64,000 nucleotides of DNA from Pseudo-nitzschia pungens (Eukaryota > Bacillariophyta > Bacillariophyceae > Bacillariales > Bacillariaceae), in the NCBI GenBank assembly GCA_037355855.1, contig CM074763.1, positions 5,394,001 through 5,458,000 on the forward strand, in the 5' to 3' direction. The translations under genes were made by a program, and so were the position numbers. Shown here one piece after another: positions 42,253 to 54,040 of the stretch. How positions within the stretch are numbered: position 1 is the stretch's first letter; every line of letters starts with the position of its first letter. The notes beneath the pieces were generated by a model. The model worked only from the letters and a program-made list of their open reading frames with translations. It searched no databases and was not told where the DNA came from.

Positions 42253-42876
42253 ATGTCTTCCTCCACAACCGCACTCGCAAAACAAGACCCCGAATACAAG
42301 GCGACGAAGGCCCCCGTCGAGGGAAAGGTCTACTTTAGCTACGCCGACATCCACGACACCGTGTCGAGACTCGTTCCGAAGATCCGGGCCTTTGATCCGG
42401 CCGTGATCATCGCGATCGGTGGCGGCGGTTTCATCCCGGCACGAATGCTGCGGACCGAGCTCAAGATCCCCATCCTGGCCGTCTCGCTGGAGCTGTACGA
42501 CGACACCACCAACACGGCAGGGACCACCGTCAAGAAGATCCAGTGGTTCGACGAGACCTCGCAGGTGGGAAGCCGGGTCCGGGGCCAGAAAGTTCTGGTG
42601 GTGGACGAGGTGGACGACACCCGCACCACCCTGCAGTACTGCGTGGAGGAACTGGTTCGGACCAACTGCCCGGCGGAGATTGCCGTGGCGGTCGTTCACA
42701 ACAAGCTCAAGCTCAAAAAGGGGAGTCTCCCGGAAGACGTCGTGTACATGGCGGGAGCCGACGTGGAGGACCACTGGAATTGCTATCCGTGGGATGCAGC
42801 GGCGTACGGGAACACGATCTTCGAGCACGAGGAGATGGCGAGGAAATGTTCCCTCGGAAACGGTCGGACAACATGA
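42253..42876 (+). CDS. Purine phosphoribosyltransferase (xanthine/hypoxanthine type)
   Basis: A type I phosphoribosyltransferase of 207 residues, which transfers a purine base to PRPP in nucleotide salvage. The PRPP loop VLVVDEVDDTRTT (residues 114-126) has the paired acidic residues, and IIAIGGGGFIPARML at 52-66 is the first phosphate-binding loop. YPWDAAAYG near the C-terminus is typical of the XPT1/gpt-like group with its Trp-Asp. The ATG at 42253 is preferred: the frame extends upstream to 42109 but those 48 residues have no PRT character and the motif-bearing domain starts soon after 42253. Cytosolic; no targeting signal seen. Confidence 0.85.
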   Translation: MSSSTTALAKQDPEYKATKAPVEGKVYFSYADIHDTVSRLVPKIRAFDPAVIIAIGGGGFIPARMLRTELKIPILAVSLELYDDTTNTAGTTVKKIQWFDETSQVGSRVRGQKVLVVDEVDDTRTTLQYCVEELVRTNCPAEIAVAVVHNKLKLKKGSLPEDVVYMAGADVEDHWNCYPWDAAAYGNTIFEHEEMARKCSLGNGRTT

Positions 42877-43247
42877 GGGGTCTAGCAGAAAAAAAAATAC
42901 AAACAACTCTCACAATAAATAGATGTGGACGATGGCGGAAAGAACACAGCTTTGCGGAAGGAAACATTAGAGGTCGCAAATGTGCTCCGTTCCACTTATC
43001 GCAAACTTCGGGTTTGTTAGATCTAAACTCGGACTAGTTTGTACCAAAGAACATCCGCTGTATCGTTGGATTGATTTTTTTCCAAACCACTTCCAAACTT
43101 TCGGGCTTCACCGACAGGCACTACGTATGGGAGTCACCGGAGCCAGTGGAATGGAACAACGCAAGATTCCGGAGCATCCAGGAGAAATCCACAGCTTGCT
43201 TCTTCCAAGGGATTGCCCACCACCACAACCACCATCGCTTTTTCCGC
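42877..43247. other. Intergenic, convergent 3' ends
   Basis: No gene recognised. Confidence 0.5.
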
Positions 43248-44381
43248 CTAGTTTCCGATGAGATTCGACGCCCATTTCTGCAATCCCCCGGCGAAATCGA
43301 AATCCAGGCCCGGTGTCGTCTGCTTCAGGTCGGCTTCTTCCAGTACGATCGGCAACCACCGGTCGATGACCTTTTCGGAGCCGTACCAGCGGTCGGTAGG
43401 AAAGGTCGTTCCGGCCTCGTTGATGGAGTGCAGGACGTCCGGCAAGACGATCGTTCGGGATCCCTCCAGCTGCGTCCACTCGAGCGGAACGACGCCGTCC
43501 CCAATGAGGTTGCCGTTGCCGCTGACGGCCTTGTACGACGTAAACGCCACGCGGTTGGAGTTTCCCTCCCCCCGTCGCTTGTAGTAGTCGTCGGCCTCGC
43601 TTCCCATCAATTCGGGGGTTTCGTTGTCGTTGTCCTTCTCGTCGTCCTTGCGCTCATCTCCGACAATGGCGGACCCTCCGATGGAGACGTACCCGATGCC
43701 CTCGTCCTTGAGAAAGGCCCCGGGGTAGTTCTCGTCGGTGTACTTGAGTGCCCCTCGTGTCACGCAGGTGGATTCCTTTTCCGGGACCTTGTGGATGGCG
43801 CCCATGGTCACCAGGCACCGGATGCGATCGCTCGTCCGGACGGATTCCTTGCCGTTGTCGTTTTCACTCTCGCTGTCGTCGCCGCTCGACCAGACCCCGT
43901 CCGCCATGGCCGCCCGCGCCAGCCACCCCCCGGCGCTGTGCCCGATCACCAGGACTTTTCGCGGTGGCGAATCTCCGTCGAGGGGCTGCTCGCTGTAGGC
44001 CCGGTCGACCGTCTCCTTGAGGCGCTTCAGGTACCACCCGTACCCGAATCCCGTCGGCTTGGCGGTTCCCAGGTAGAAATCGGGAACGTCCAGGAGTCCC
44101 CCCGCCACCCGGATCCAGTCGCTCCGCTGGACCGGAACCGTGTAGATCTGGGAGGGATCGAATCCTCTCCGAGCCAGAACGGAGCACAACCCGACCTCCT
44201 CCGGTTGGTCGAGGGGGGTGGAGTAATCGACGCTGTCGTTGCCAAAACCGGGGCAGATGACGACGGGGCAAAAGGCGCGAGCGTTGTCGGCCAGAAGCAA
44301 CGTTGCGGCCAGGACCGATCCGATCAGGGTCCAGCGACAGCGGGGGAATGGTGCTGGATGGGAGGTTCGTCGTTGTCGCAT
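43248..44381 (-). CDS. Alpha/beta hydrolase (lipase-like), secretory signal
   Basis: A 377-residue serine hydrolase of the PGAP1/lipase-like group. The nucleophile elbow GHSAGG (Ser149) follows VLVIGHSAGG; the oxyanion strand is VVICPGFGND at 40-49; candidate acid and base lie in GDGVVP and VLHSINEAG toward the C-terminus. Residues 15-36 are a signal sequence (WTLIGSVLAATLLLADNARA) with Phe at the next position, the residue diatoms use for plastid entry, yet the mature fold begins at once and no transit peptide is left. A secreted or endomembrane location is as likely. Acidic low-complexity loops (SESENDNGKE, DDEKDNDNE) are inserted. Substrate unknown. Confidence 0.75.
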   Translation of the reverse strand: MRQRRTSHPAPFPRCRWTLIGSVLAATLLLADNARAFCPVVICPGFGNDSVDYSTPLDQPEEVGLCSVLARRGFDPSQIYTVPVQRSDWIRVAGGLLDVPDFYLGTAKPTGFGYGWYLKRLKETVDRAYSEQPLDGDSPPRKVLVIGHSAGGWLARAAMADGVWSSGDDSESENDNGKESVRTSDRIRCLVTMGAIHKVPEKESTCVTRGALKYTDENYPGAFLKDEGIGYVSIGGSAIVGDERKDDEKDNDNETPELMGSEADDYYKRRGEGNSNRVAFTSYKAVSGNGNLIGDGVVPLEWTQLEGSRTIVLPDVLHSINEAGTTFPTDRWYGSEKVIDRWLPIVLEEADLKQTTPGLDFDFAGGLQKWASNLIGN

Positions 44382-44390
44382 TGTGCTCTA

Positions 44391-44437
44391 TGTCGATGTC
44401 GATGTCGATGTCGATGTCGATGTCGATGTCGATGTCA
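44391..44437. repeat. (TGTCGA)n hexanucleotide repeat in the hydrolase leader
   Basis: Nearly eight units ending ten bases before the start codon of the minus-strand hydrolase at 44381. On the coding strand it reads (ACATCG)n. Length variation here would change the 5' leader. Confidence 0.85.
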
Positions 44438-45737
44438 ATTGTTGGCTTCTCTTCGGTTCTGTACCGTCCTGTCTCCTCTGTCGCGGAACACTGTGAGTGT
44501 TGCAGAAGTGCGATCATGGATATGCTCACAAACGACAAACGACATGAAACATCTACGGTACGATAGTGTTTTTTCTGTCTTGGATTTCCGCGGGCTCACC
44601 CAGTTCGCAGTTCGTTCCATTGTTTGCGTCATCCACAAAAAGTGACGACCGAAATCTATTGTTATCTATCATCTATAGGAATAATATCTAATGTACATAC
44701 ATGAAGATCTATCCTTCATCCAATGGGGCAAAAGGAACCCGCACATACGTTACCCGTACCGGTAGGTAATTACGAGTAAGTTAACCCGAGTTTTGTTCTT
44801 TCGCTTGGCGCAGCTAAGGCTTACCGTACAGTTGCATTGTGACCAATTAAAAACTGAATTACATCATTACTTTTTAATAATTGGTCTTCAGCAACTGCTC
44901 CCACATCCAGCACGCGCAACCGACAGATTTCAAAACGCTCTAAGTGCGTTTTAAAAACTGCATTCAAACCGGAGAGAAGAACAGATGTCCCGGTCTCGCC
45001 CCAATGAAATTTCTCCGTTACCCCCCCACCACTCGTTCGATGCCTGTCCAAAGACCGCTATCGCGCGTGTCGTGCTCACAAAAAACAAATCTGTATGGTG
45101 AGTCACCTACGAACGAATTTTCATTGGGCAGGTAGGAGCTTGCCGTTGGTTTCCCGTAGCCCATTCGAATTACACGAGTCATCCAACTAAAAAATCATAC
45201 TTCCGCCGCCCAATTGAACATTATCGCGTGAGAGATCCTTTGGGTTTGTTTTGCTTCCTCCTCTGGTTGCGTCCCGAGGTGATAGATTGATCCTGAAATT
45301 GTTCTGTTTCACCAAATTTCTACCGGTTCTGCTATTCGTACTATTATAACGGTTTTTCCCGGGATAGAGGCACTCGGAACAGGAACTTGAAGAAGTACTT
45401 CGTAATAGGTACCTCATCGATAAATGCCGTCCTTGGAATTGTCTATGAATCCCTTATCGGTGTCGGTTCTATGGCGTCCAATTGATTGTCCTCCCAGAGA
45501 CTGATTGATTTCATCCCTTTGCTTGCTGCTCAGCTACCACTCACCTCTGGAGAGCGAGAGAGCTAGCCTTCACTGCGAAAACGAAGCCACAGAGCATTGT
45601 CCCGTGGACCAAAGAGCATGATAGGTGTCAAACATACGTGCTTTCATAGAAACAGTAGACTCACGAACACGAACACGAACACGAACACGTATAGGATATC
45701 GACAACAACAACAACGACAACGACAACCATCAAAACA
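44438..45737. other. Intergenic/divergent region
   Basis: No gene recognised. GTAC-rich motifs near 44750-44785. Small minus frames at 44821 and 45187 have no motif. An (acgaac)n run near 45663-45690 lies in the leader of the next gene. Confidence 0.5.
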
Positions 45738-47814
45738 ATGCCTCCCACCCTTGGGTTCCACAAAAAGGCTGTTGGTGGAGCCGCAGCCTCCATTGACCGG
45801 TCCCCGTCGAATTCCCCCTCGAAATCCAATCCAAAGCCCTCTCTCCTCCGAAACCAATTGCTGCGGCGGACGACCAAGCGAGCGAAGAAACTTCTCGCGG
45901 CGAAGGAACCAATGGTGGTCACCGTCGACAACGAGGTCGCGGTGGAGGTCGCCGCGGTCCTACCCGAGTCCGAGGCGGAGGACTCCTCCAAGTCGGGGAG
46001 CAGCAGCAGCAATAGCAGTGGCATCGACGTTGACATTGGCAACGACATTGGCAACGACGACGAGAGCCGCGGGCCATCGAGCAGCGGCAGCGATGAGGAC
46101 GAGCGAAAGGATGCGGGTTCCCCGAATATAACGCGTGCCAAGGGAGACGCGGCGAGCGATTCTTCCGAGGAAGAGGAGGAGATAGACTCGAACTCGAACT
46201 CGAACTCGGACCCATCGACGAACGAAATCGAAATCGAGATGCAAATAGAACCTTCTGTCCGGAGTGAAGAGAACGAAGACGAAAACGAGAGCCAGAGCGA
46301 CAACGAAACGGATCATAGCAACCAAGGCATTGTTGCGAGCGCCGCCGAACAACATCCTGCTTGTCCAGATCCCGTAGTAGAGGACAAGGAAGAAGAGGTT
46401 GAGAGCGATAGCGATAGCGATAGCGAGATCCTCGATGCAGAGTACGAAGAGGGAGAGCCAGCTATGATCGATGAGGAAGAATTCGAAACCTCTTTTGCTA
46501 TTTCGGAGATCGACAGCAACGAGGACGAAGACGAGGAATGCAAAACGGAACCGCAAACCGAAGATCCGGAGCAATCGGCAAAGCTGAAACCACCCGCAAC
46601 AGTCGCCATCGGCTCCACGGTATCCACGACCAACCTCTCCATTCTTGTGACGGGAAACGACATTGTTGTTGAGTACCGGGACGACAAGGACTCGGAGCAA
46701 AAAGAATCCTCGGCCAACGAGGGGACACGAGCAACATCAACAGCAGTCTGCGCGGGGGACTTCCGCGGGAACACCGGCTTCTCCGCCCTCCATCATGGCC
46801 ACCCTGCTCTCCCCCTTTGGTCGATCCTCGTCCGCTCCCGCCGCCGGTGCGACACCCACCAAAACTTCGGATGCTTTCACCAGGAACCAGCAACCACCAC
46901 GAGTCCGACCCAAGGGCATCATGAAGCGTCCCAGGGACAGCAATCTCACCTACCACCATCCGCGACGCCCGCTGCCACCTCCCCTGCCGCCTCCGGGATT
47001 CCCGGCCTCCAACAAGCCTTCGCTGGCGCTGACCTGGCCCGAGCCACCGAAGAAGCGGGTCTCCTTCGACGAGGACCTGCTGACGAAACAATCCCGGATG
47101 TTCCAGCTTCGGCGGCAGGCCCGGAACGAGCACCGGAAGAGTCTCTCAGGAATGCTCTCCATGGCGATGCCCATCATACTGCCGTACATTATTGCGATCT
47201 TGATCCTGGTGGCCTCGTCCATGGTGCCGCTGCCGGCCTCGCCCCCGGCTCGGGTGGCGACCGCAGCAACGACAGCGTCCACTCCCACAACCGCAAGAAG
47301 CAGCCTTATCTCGAACGAGTCGCGGCTGCCACCGACCCGGGAGACGGACGCGAAGCCTGCCATCTTTGACATTGCCTCCCGCTTGTGGGACGAGCGACGA
47401 AACTCGGAACTCGAGCACCAGCATGAGCAAAACGTTGGGGCAATGGGGACTTCCGCGCACGCCATGGAAGGCCGCAAACCAAGCCGCAGCTACAACCACA
47501 ACCAAAGATACGAATACAAATATGACTACAATGACGAAGACGGAGACGGAGACGGAGACGATCTCGAGGCGTATGACTCAAACGAAGAGGACGCCTTTGC
47601 AGCATACGACGACTGGGAGTCCGACCAGGTCTATGCGGTGGGCACCGATGGCAACATCAACAGCAACAACAAGCTGGCAATGGTTGCCAAGCGACGAAAA
47701 CGCGGCAAGGGCAAGAATCCGGTGGCGAGGGCCCTCAACGGCTTGGGCCGGGTTGTCTTTCGCAGGCGCCGAACAACCCATTCCACCGACCGGTTGTCGA
47801 TTGCCAGTTCCTAG
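45738..47814 (+). CDS. Acidic single-pass membrane protein with RVSF motif, frame switch
   Basis: No recognised enzyme domain. From the ATG at 45738 the first frame encodes about 320 residues that are Ser/Glu/Asp-rich (SDSDSDSEILDAEYEEGEP and similar). Around 46700-46750 coding character moves to the next frame, which runs to the stop at 47814: a Pro-rich stretch, GIMKRPRDSN, then PPKKRVSFDED, a transmembrane segment (MAMPIILPYIIAILILVASS) and an acidic then strongly basic tail. KKRVSF fits the RVxF docking motif for protein phosphatase 1. The switch needs one base (mod 3): an intron from 46647 (gtgacg) to 46743 or 46746 would work, but so would an indel. The N-terminal and C-terminal halves look like one gene because they are contiguous and share composition. 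Confidence 0.5.
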
Positions 47815-48179
47815 CGAACGCAGGAAGCGAAGCCCGAGTCATGGAGTCGAGCTGCCGAGAGACGGTACTAGTGGACATGCTTCGTTCGCTCGTTTGCTCG
47901 TTCGTTTGTTCGTGCCTCCTTCGCCGCATTACCGTGCAATGCGCGGTGCGAGGTTGCGGTACAATTCGTGCGGCATGCCGATTGTCCGAGGGACGGAACA
48001 ACGGCAAAGGCACTCTCTTTCCTCGAACGGATGCGCACGCCATCGTTTTCGAAAGAGCATTCGCTTGTTTGTTTGCTCGTCGGAGGCGCAGATGGAACCG
48101 TGCTGGACGGAACCGGATCGGACCGAACCGAACCGGACGAAACGCGACCAGGAGTGAGACACATACACAGAGACACACA

Positions 48180-48181
<2 letters not shown>

Positions 48182-48213
<32 letters not shown>
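48182..48213. repeat. (CA)n microsatellite
   Basis: About 16 CA units, extended leftwards in interrupted form from about 48159. Confidence 0.9.
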
Positions 48214-48215
<2 letters not shown>

Positions 48216-48279
48216 TCACAATACATGTCAAATGGAGAGACCGCAATTTTTGCGCGCGTTGCATTGTGTTGCGATGTTC

Positions 48280-48311
48280 TGCTATGCTATGCTATGCTAT
48301 GCTATGCTATG
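48280..48311. repeat. (GCTAT)n pentanucleotide repeat
   Basis: Six units of GCTAT in a non-coding stretch. Confidence 0.85.
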
Positions 48312-49214
48312 GAAGCCATCCAACACAACAACAACAACATCATACAATACAACACAATGCAATCGTACTTTACACAATCTAATGCCCAACTAGGTGCGCA
48401 AGCCGTTGTCCGGGGAACCGTGCTCTCCGCCGCTGTCGTTGTTTCCAAATGCTAAATTTACAACACCATCGATCCCATGATTCATCATCCATCCATCCGA
48501 ACCTAACCAAACCAACAACTAAACCTTATAGCAAAGATGATTTTGTCCCTTATTGAGAACTAGAAGTGGTTTGAACTGAAGTCTCGGTAGGCCCATAACC
48601 AATGGAACAACTTGGTTTCGTACCTCGTACTTGTAGAGGTACCGGTAAGTTACGAGACCGAGTACAAGTGCCAGAGGAAAGAATCAGTAGCGAATTTTTT
48701 TTTTTTTATTAAATTGAAAAAAAGAAAATATTTCAATTATTATTTAATTTTTGAAGTCTACCGGTAAGGCTTACGTCCTTCTACGGTACGTACCGTACGA
48801 TTCTCGTACCAATGAAAAGGGATTTGGGTGTCGGAATCATCAGAAACAATTTTCGGCCTTCGAGGGTTGCCCCCGGACGTACAAGTACGCGCGGCGTACG
48901 TACCGGGACACGGGTCGTCAGATTTTTCGGAAAATCACGAGAAGAAAAAAATTCGGACGCCACAATAATCTCTTGTTACTACTACTTTTCATCGTTCTCG
49001 AGACTCGAGATTGATTCTTGATTGAGACTTGAGAGAGAATTGCGATCGGTGAATCTCCATTACCTTACCCAAACAGAGACTCACTCATTCCATCGACACT
49101 CTCCATTCTTGCTGTTGGTGAGGAAGGTGACAGCCATCCAGCGAGCATCGATCGGAGAGAAAGCACACCATTTCGTAGCTACCATCCATTGTTGACAATC
49201 CCCCATCCGTCACC

Positions 49215-52200
49215 ATGAGTCAAGAACAGGGGCAGCAACAATCGAGGAACAGAAACGGTGGCCGTGGCAGAGGAGGCAGGAGAGGCGGCGGAGGAAGAGG
49301 AAGAGGAGGCCGGGGTCGAGGAAAGAATCATCGCGCGACGAGTCCGAATCGCAACAATGGCAACAGCAACAGCAACAACAATAACAGTAACAGTAACAAC
49401 AACAACAACAACAACAACAATCCCAACAACAAAAATCACAAAAAGAAGAACCACTCCAAGAACAATGCTTTCCGGATTGCCAATGGGGGCGACCAGCATC
49501 CGCAACAGATGCGGCAACCCAAACAACCCCCGGTTCCCAACACCAAGAAGAACGGAGAAAAAGGCGCCGACGCCCACACCGTCTCGGAAAAGACCCGGAT
49601 CATGTTCACCAAGATCCTCACGGAATTCCGCGAGGACGATGCCCGGGATCGCTGCGAGTTTCCCTCCGATCTGACCAACACGGAGCGCAAGTTCCTCCAC
49701 CAGCTGGCGGGACAGCTCGGCCTGGCCAGCAAGTCGACGGGCAAGGGGGAGGCCCGGAGAATCGCCGTGACGAAGCGCAGCGAGCGCGTCCAGAAAACCA
49801 AAAACGGGGCGGAAGACCTGTCGGTCCTGAGGATCGGAGCGAAGGGCAGGGCCGCCCTGAAGAAACACGTGGCACGGTTCCCTCCGACGCGGACGGAGGC
49901 CATCGAATCGAGGGAGACGGGGGCCTCTCTCGCCGAGGCGGTGGCGGCGCGGGGGAGCGCTACCGCGAATGGAAATACGAATGGAAATGGCAACGCCGAC
50001 GCCGGGCTGCTGGACGTCCTGAACAAGCTCGGCCTGGACGGTGCTGACGACGCGTTGGATCGCGCCGGGAAAAGCCTTCCCTTTCAGAGTGCGAGGCGTG
50101 TGGACCTTGCGCGCCGGACCGAGAGGCACGCCTCGTACCAGGCCCGGAAACAGACCGCGAGGGAGTACCCGCAGGTGCTCCGCAACCGATCCAAACTCCC
50201 GGCGTACGGTCGGGAAGCCGAGATCGTGGCCACCGTTCACGCGAATCCGGTCACGGTCATCCAGGGAGGTGCGTTAGAGCAAGAGTTGCTGCTGCTGGAG
50301 CTGCAGCAACAGAACAGCATTGGCGTGCGGAGAAAGCTGACCTTGGTCTCGTTTCTGACGTCTCCGGTGCTGCTGCGTTTCGTTTCTTTTTGTTTCGTTT
50401 CGTTTCGTTTCGTGGTATTTTGTGTCTGCTTTTGCATACGCATACGCATACGCATTCCATTCCGTTCCCGTGATAGAGACTGGCTGTGGAAAGAGCACAC
50501 AGTGTCCCCAATTTTTATTGGATGCCAACCCAACCGCGAGCATTGCGGTCACCCAGCGTAAGTACTTGCGCTTGTTCGGGACCCTCACATTCAGAGTCAG
50601 ATTCACATTCACACACGAATGATTCATTCATTCATTCCTTGGTGTTGAGCGCGAAAGCGAGGCTCGGCACCGCGTGGAAAAGGATAATGCAATGCAACGC
50701 ACTCACAAAGCCTTCCACGTCGTGCCTCCAACCCAAACCGCGAATGCCGCCTTCTCTATCACCACCATTATTTTCCTGCCAAGCTCGCCGAATCTCGGCC
50801 ATTTCCATCGCCGAACGCGTCGCCCAGGAACAGTGCCTGGGTTCTCCCACCGACAACAATACCGCAGGCGGTGGGGGTGTCGGGTCGCTGGTGGGATACC
50901 AGGTCCGTCTCGAAACGGCCTGCAGCAAGGACACACAGCTCCTGTTTTTGACACCGGGAGTCCTGCTTCGCAAGCTGCAGTCCTCCCCGATGCTCTCCGA
51001 ATACACCCACATCATTATCGACGAGGTCCACGAGCGGGACAAGTACACCGAGTTCCTGCTGATCCGGTTGAGGGACCTCCTCCCGATTCGGCCCGATCTG
51101 CGGCTGGTGCTCATGAGTGCCACCCTGCAGACGGAGGTTTTGATGCAGTACTTCAGTCCGGACAATGACAGTCTCAGCGGACGCAACAAGGACTTTTACC
51201 GGGACCATCCCCCGGTCATGCTAAGTATCGAGGGAAGGACCTTTCCGGTCCAGGAATTCTTTGTGAGTAGCGTTTTGTCACCGCGATCGTTGTTTGCGCG
51301 CATGTGTGTGTGGTATCCGTGGCGGCAGAAAGCTTACCGAATCCCCGTACCAAACTTGTTCGTTTTTTTTTTCGCCTGATAACAACAATAGCTGGAGCAC
51401 GTTCTGGAATTGACCGAATACATAGATATCGACGCGTTCGACGACGGCGACGACGTTGAGAATGCCGCTGAGGGTGGTGGTGTCGCCGCCGAAAAACATC
51501 CCATGTCGATGAACGAACTGGACGCGGCACTTGCCAGGGTCATGTCGTCCAACGGTGGAACCCAGTCTTTCTCGTCCGGAGGCATGGGGGCTTTGGAACT
51601 CACTGCCAGGTGCGCGCTGTGCGGCAAGGGATTTCCCGGTCCAATCGAACTAGGGGAGCACATGGCGGTTTGCACCGGCCTGATGGAAGAAGATGTCCTG
51701 TTCGACCAAGAGGAGGACGCCGTCAAGACCGCGGCATTTTCCACCCCGCAATTCCTTGAGGGCGATGGTGAAAAACCGAACGGGGGTTTTGGCTTTGCGG
51801 ATGCAGATTTCGAGGACTACGACGACTACGACGTTGATGAATGCCAAGAGGTGGCGGATTACGTCTTTCAGGAAGTCCCGGAGTCCCCAGCGCCGGATCC
51901 GATCGAGGAGGAAAAGAAATGGGACGGAGAGGGGCTGTTTCAAGCCGACGTAGAGCAAGACGTTGTGCTGACACCCAAGCAAGAAAAATATCTCAAGCAC
52001 TATCAAACCATGTACGACGACGAACAAATCAACACGGAACTGTTGCTGGAGGTCCTGCACTACATCGTCAAGAAATCTCAAGGCGAGGGCGCCATTCTTG
52101 TGTTTTTACCGGGCTGGCAAGAAATCTCGGAAGTGAGCATGCTCCTGGAAAACACGGTGCCGTTCCACAATCGTTCCAAGTTCTTGGTTTTGCCTCTCCA

Positions 52201-54040
52201 TTCCGGAATCCCGAGCCAAGACCAGCGCAGGGTTTTGCGTAGACCTCCGCCAGGTAGCCGAAAAATCGTTTTGAGGTACGTTATTCATTGAGTCCTTGGG
52301 TTGCTGTTGATTCGGTGGACAAATGATAACAGTGAGAAAGATTTGTTTGTTGGATAGTTTCTCACGCCGCATTTCATCAATGCTTGTCCCAACCCCATTT
52401 AATAGCACGAATATTGCCGAAACATCTCTCACTATTGATGATGTGGCATTCGTCATCGACTCTGGCCGTGAGTACCGACTTTGGCGAATGTTGTCGTCTG
52501 TCCCAGAGTTCTATTTTTTTTTTTTTTTTTCATGTAAGAAGTTTTCTAACAGCTTTCGGCGATATTCGCATATTTTTTTTGGCACGCAATGAAACAGGAG
52601 CTAAAGAGAAAGATTATGATCCTCATCTCAAGACATCGACGTTACAACCGATCTGGATCAGTCAATCATCTGCCAAGCAGAGAAAGGGGCGGGCTGGGAG
52701 GACCAAAGCGGGTGTTTGCTTTCATCTTTTCTCTAGCACGAGGCATCAATCCATGCGTCCATTTGTGGAGAGCGAATTGCTTAGAACTCCATTGGTAAGT
52801 ATTGTACAGGTTTTCCCTTTGTTTCTTGTTATTCCGTCACCTCTTCGACTCATCGGAATGAAATTGAATTCTACAACAGGAGGAAATGTGCTTGATGACG
52901 AAGAAGCTGGGTTTGGCACCGGGAGGGCCGGAAGATGACGACGGAATTCCCGCTTTTCTATCCAAGGCTATCACACCACCTCACGCCAAATCTATCAGCA
53001 ATGCTCTCGAGCTTCTGGTGAACTTGGGAGCTATGCTTCCGGAAACCAATGATTTAACAAGTCTAGGGGAATGCCTTTCAGTTCTAAGCCTGGAACCACG
53101 TGTGGGTAAGATGGTCATATGGTCCTACCTTTTGGGTTGTACGAAAGTTGCCTCACAAATGGCGGTAGCCATGGCATATAAGTCTCCGTTTGTTTTGCCG
53201 CCACCCCATATGCGACGCGAAGCTGAACGATCGCAATTAATTTTGAGTGACCACAGCGAGAGTGACCAAGTCACGGTTTTGAATGCCATTGTCAAACGGG
53301 ATCAATTGAAGAAAAAGAAAGGGGAGTCTGCGTATCGAGATTGGTGTCAAAGGAACTACCTCAGCGCTTCGAGCTTGCAAATGATTGGTGATCTCCGCAA
53401 AAACTTAACGCGGGAATTGTCAACTCTAGGCTTTGCTGATCCCATGGCCCGCGGGTATCACAATCGGCGCGATACGAAGGAGCATGCATTGTGGCAGGCA
53501 GCAATTGCAGCGGGGTTGTATCCAAATGTTGCAACCCGCAAGAGAGGGGATGTGAATTTCTCTACCATGACCAATCGCAAGGCTAAGATTCACGTGTCCT
53601 CGGTAAACGCACTTAAAGGGCAACCCCTAAACTCAAAGTGCCAGATCCCGAATGGTGAAATCGAGTTTGTTTGCTTTGGAGAAATGGTAAAAGGGTCGCA
53701 CTTTTTCACGCTGTCGCAAACAACCCATCTTCCGTCAGCCCTTCCATTACTGTTGCTCTGTGGAACGTCATTACAAATACACCCAATCGATGAAAGTGAC
53801 AACTCAGTGCTGAATTTAGACGATTGGATCGTTTTTCAATGCGGCACCGAAGAAGCTTCTCGGTTGGTTATACTTCGCCGACGTCTGGAAGGTGCATTTT
53901 GGAATGCCATAGCTCAACCATCCCAAGACCCCAGACAATCTATGACATCCCTCGAACAAGATGCCATAGAAACGCTGGGGTTGGTATTGACTAGTGCTCT
54001 GAAATTGTCTGGCGTGAGGCAAACGCTAGTCGACAACTAA
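49215..54040 (+). CDS. R3H/DExH-box RNA helicase with inserted C2HC zinc finger
   Basis: A DExH (DEVH) helicase of the DHX9/DHX36/YTHDC2 type acting on RNA. Seven exons: 49215-50268, 50477-50557, 50784-51262, 51392-52275, 52406-52467, 52598-52794, 52880-54040; all junctions are GT-AG, keep phase and fall in conserved motifs, giving 1305 residues. Order: RGG-rich N-terminus (15-40), Asn tract, R3H domain (about 135-190, R158-x3-H162), RecA1 with GETGCGKS, TQPRRISA, IIIDEVHERD and LMSAT, an insert of about 170 residues holding C612-x2-C615-x12-H628-x3-C632 and acidic stretches, RecA2 with LVFLPGWQEI, STNIAETSLTI and QRKGRAGR, then winged-helix/HA2 and OB-fold regions. RGG and R3H parts suggest RNA or G-quadruplex binding. 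The (cgttt)n tract near 50390-50415 lies in intron 1. Confidence 0.88.

Larger units (their letters stand above)
47815..49214. other. Intergenic with microsatellites
   Basis: No gene recognised. Contains (CA)n and (TATGC)n repeats (listed), a GTAC-rich block near 48625-48800 and the helicase leader. A plus frame at 48812-49021 has no protein motif. Confidence 0.5.

Noticed and set aside
49258..49674. Arg/Thr-rich alternative frame in helicase exon 1
   Set aside because: Frame shift of the RGG and Asn tracts; the first frame splices correctly to the helicase motifs.
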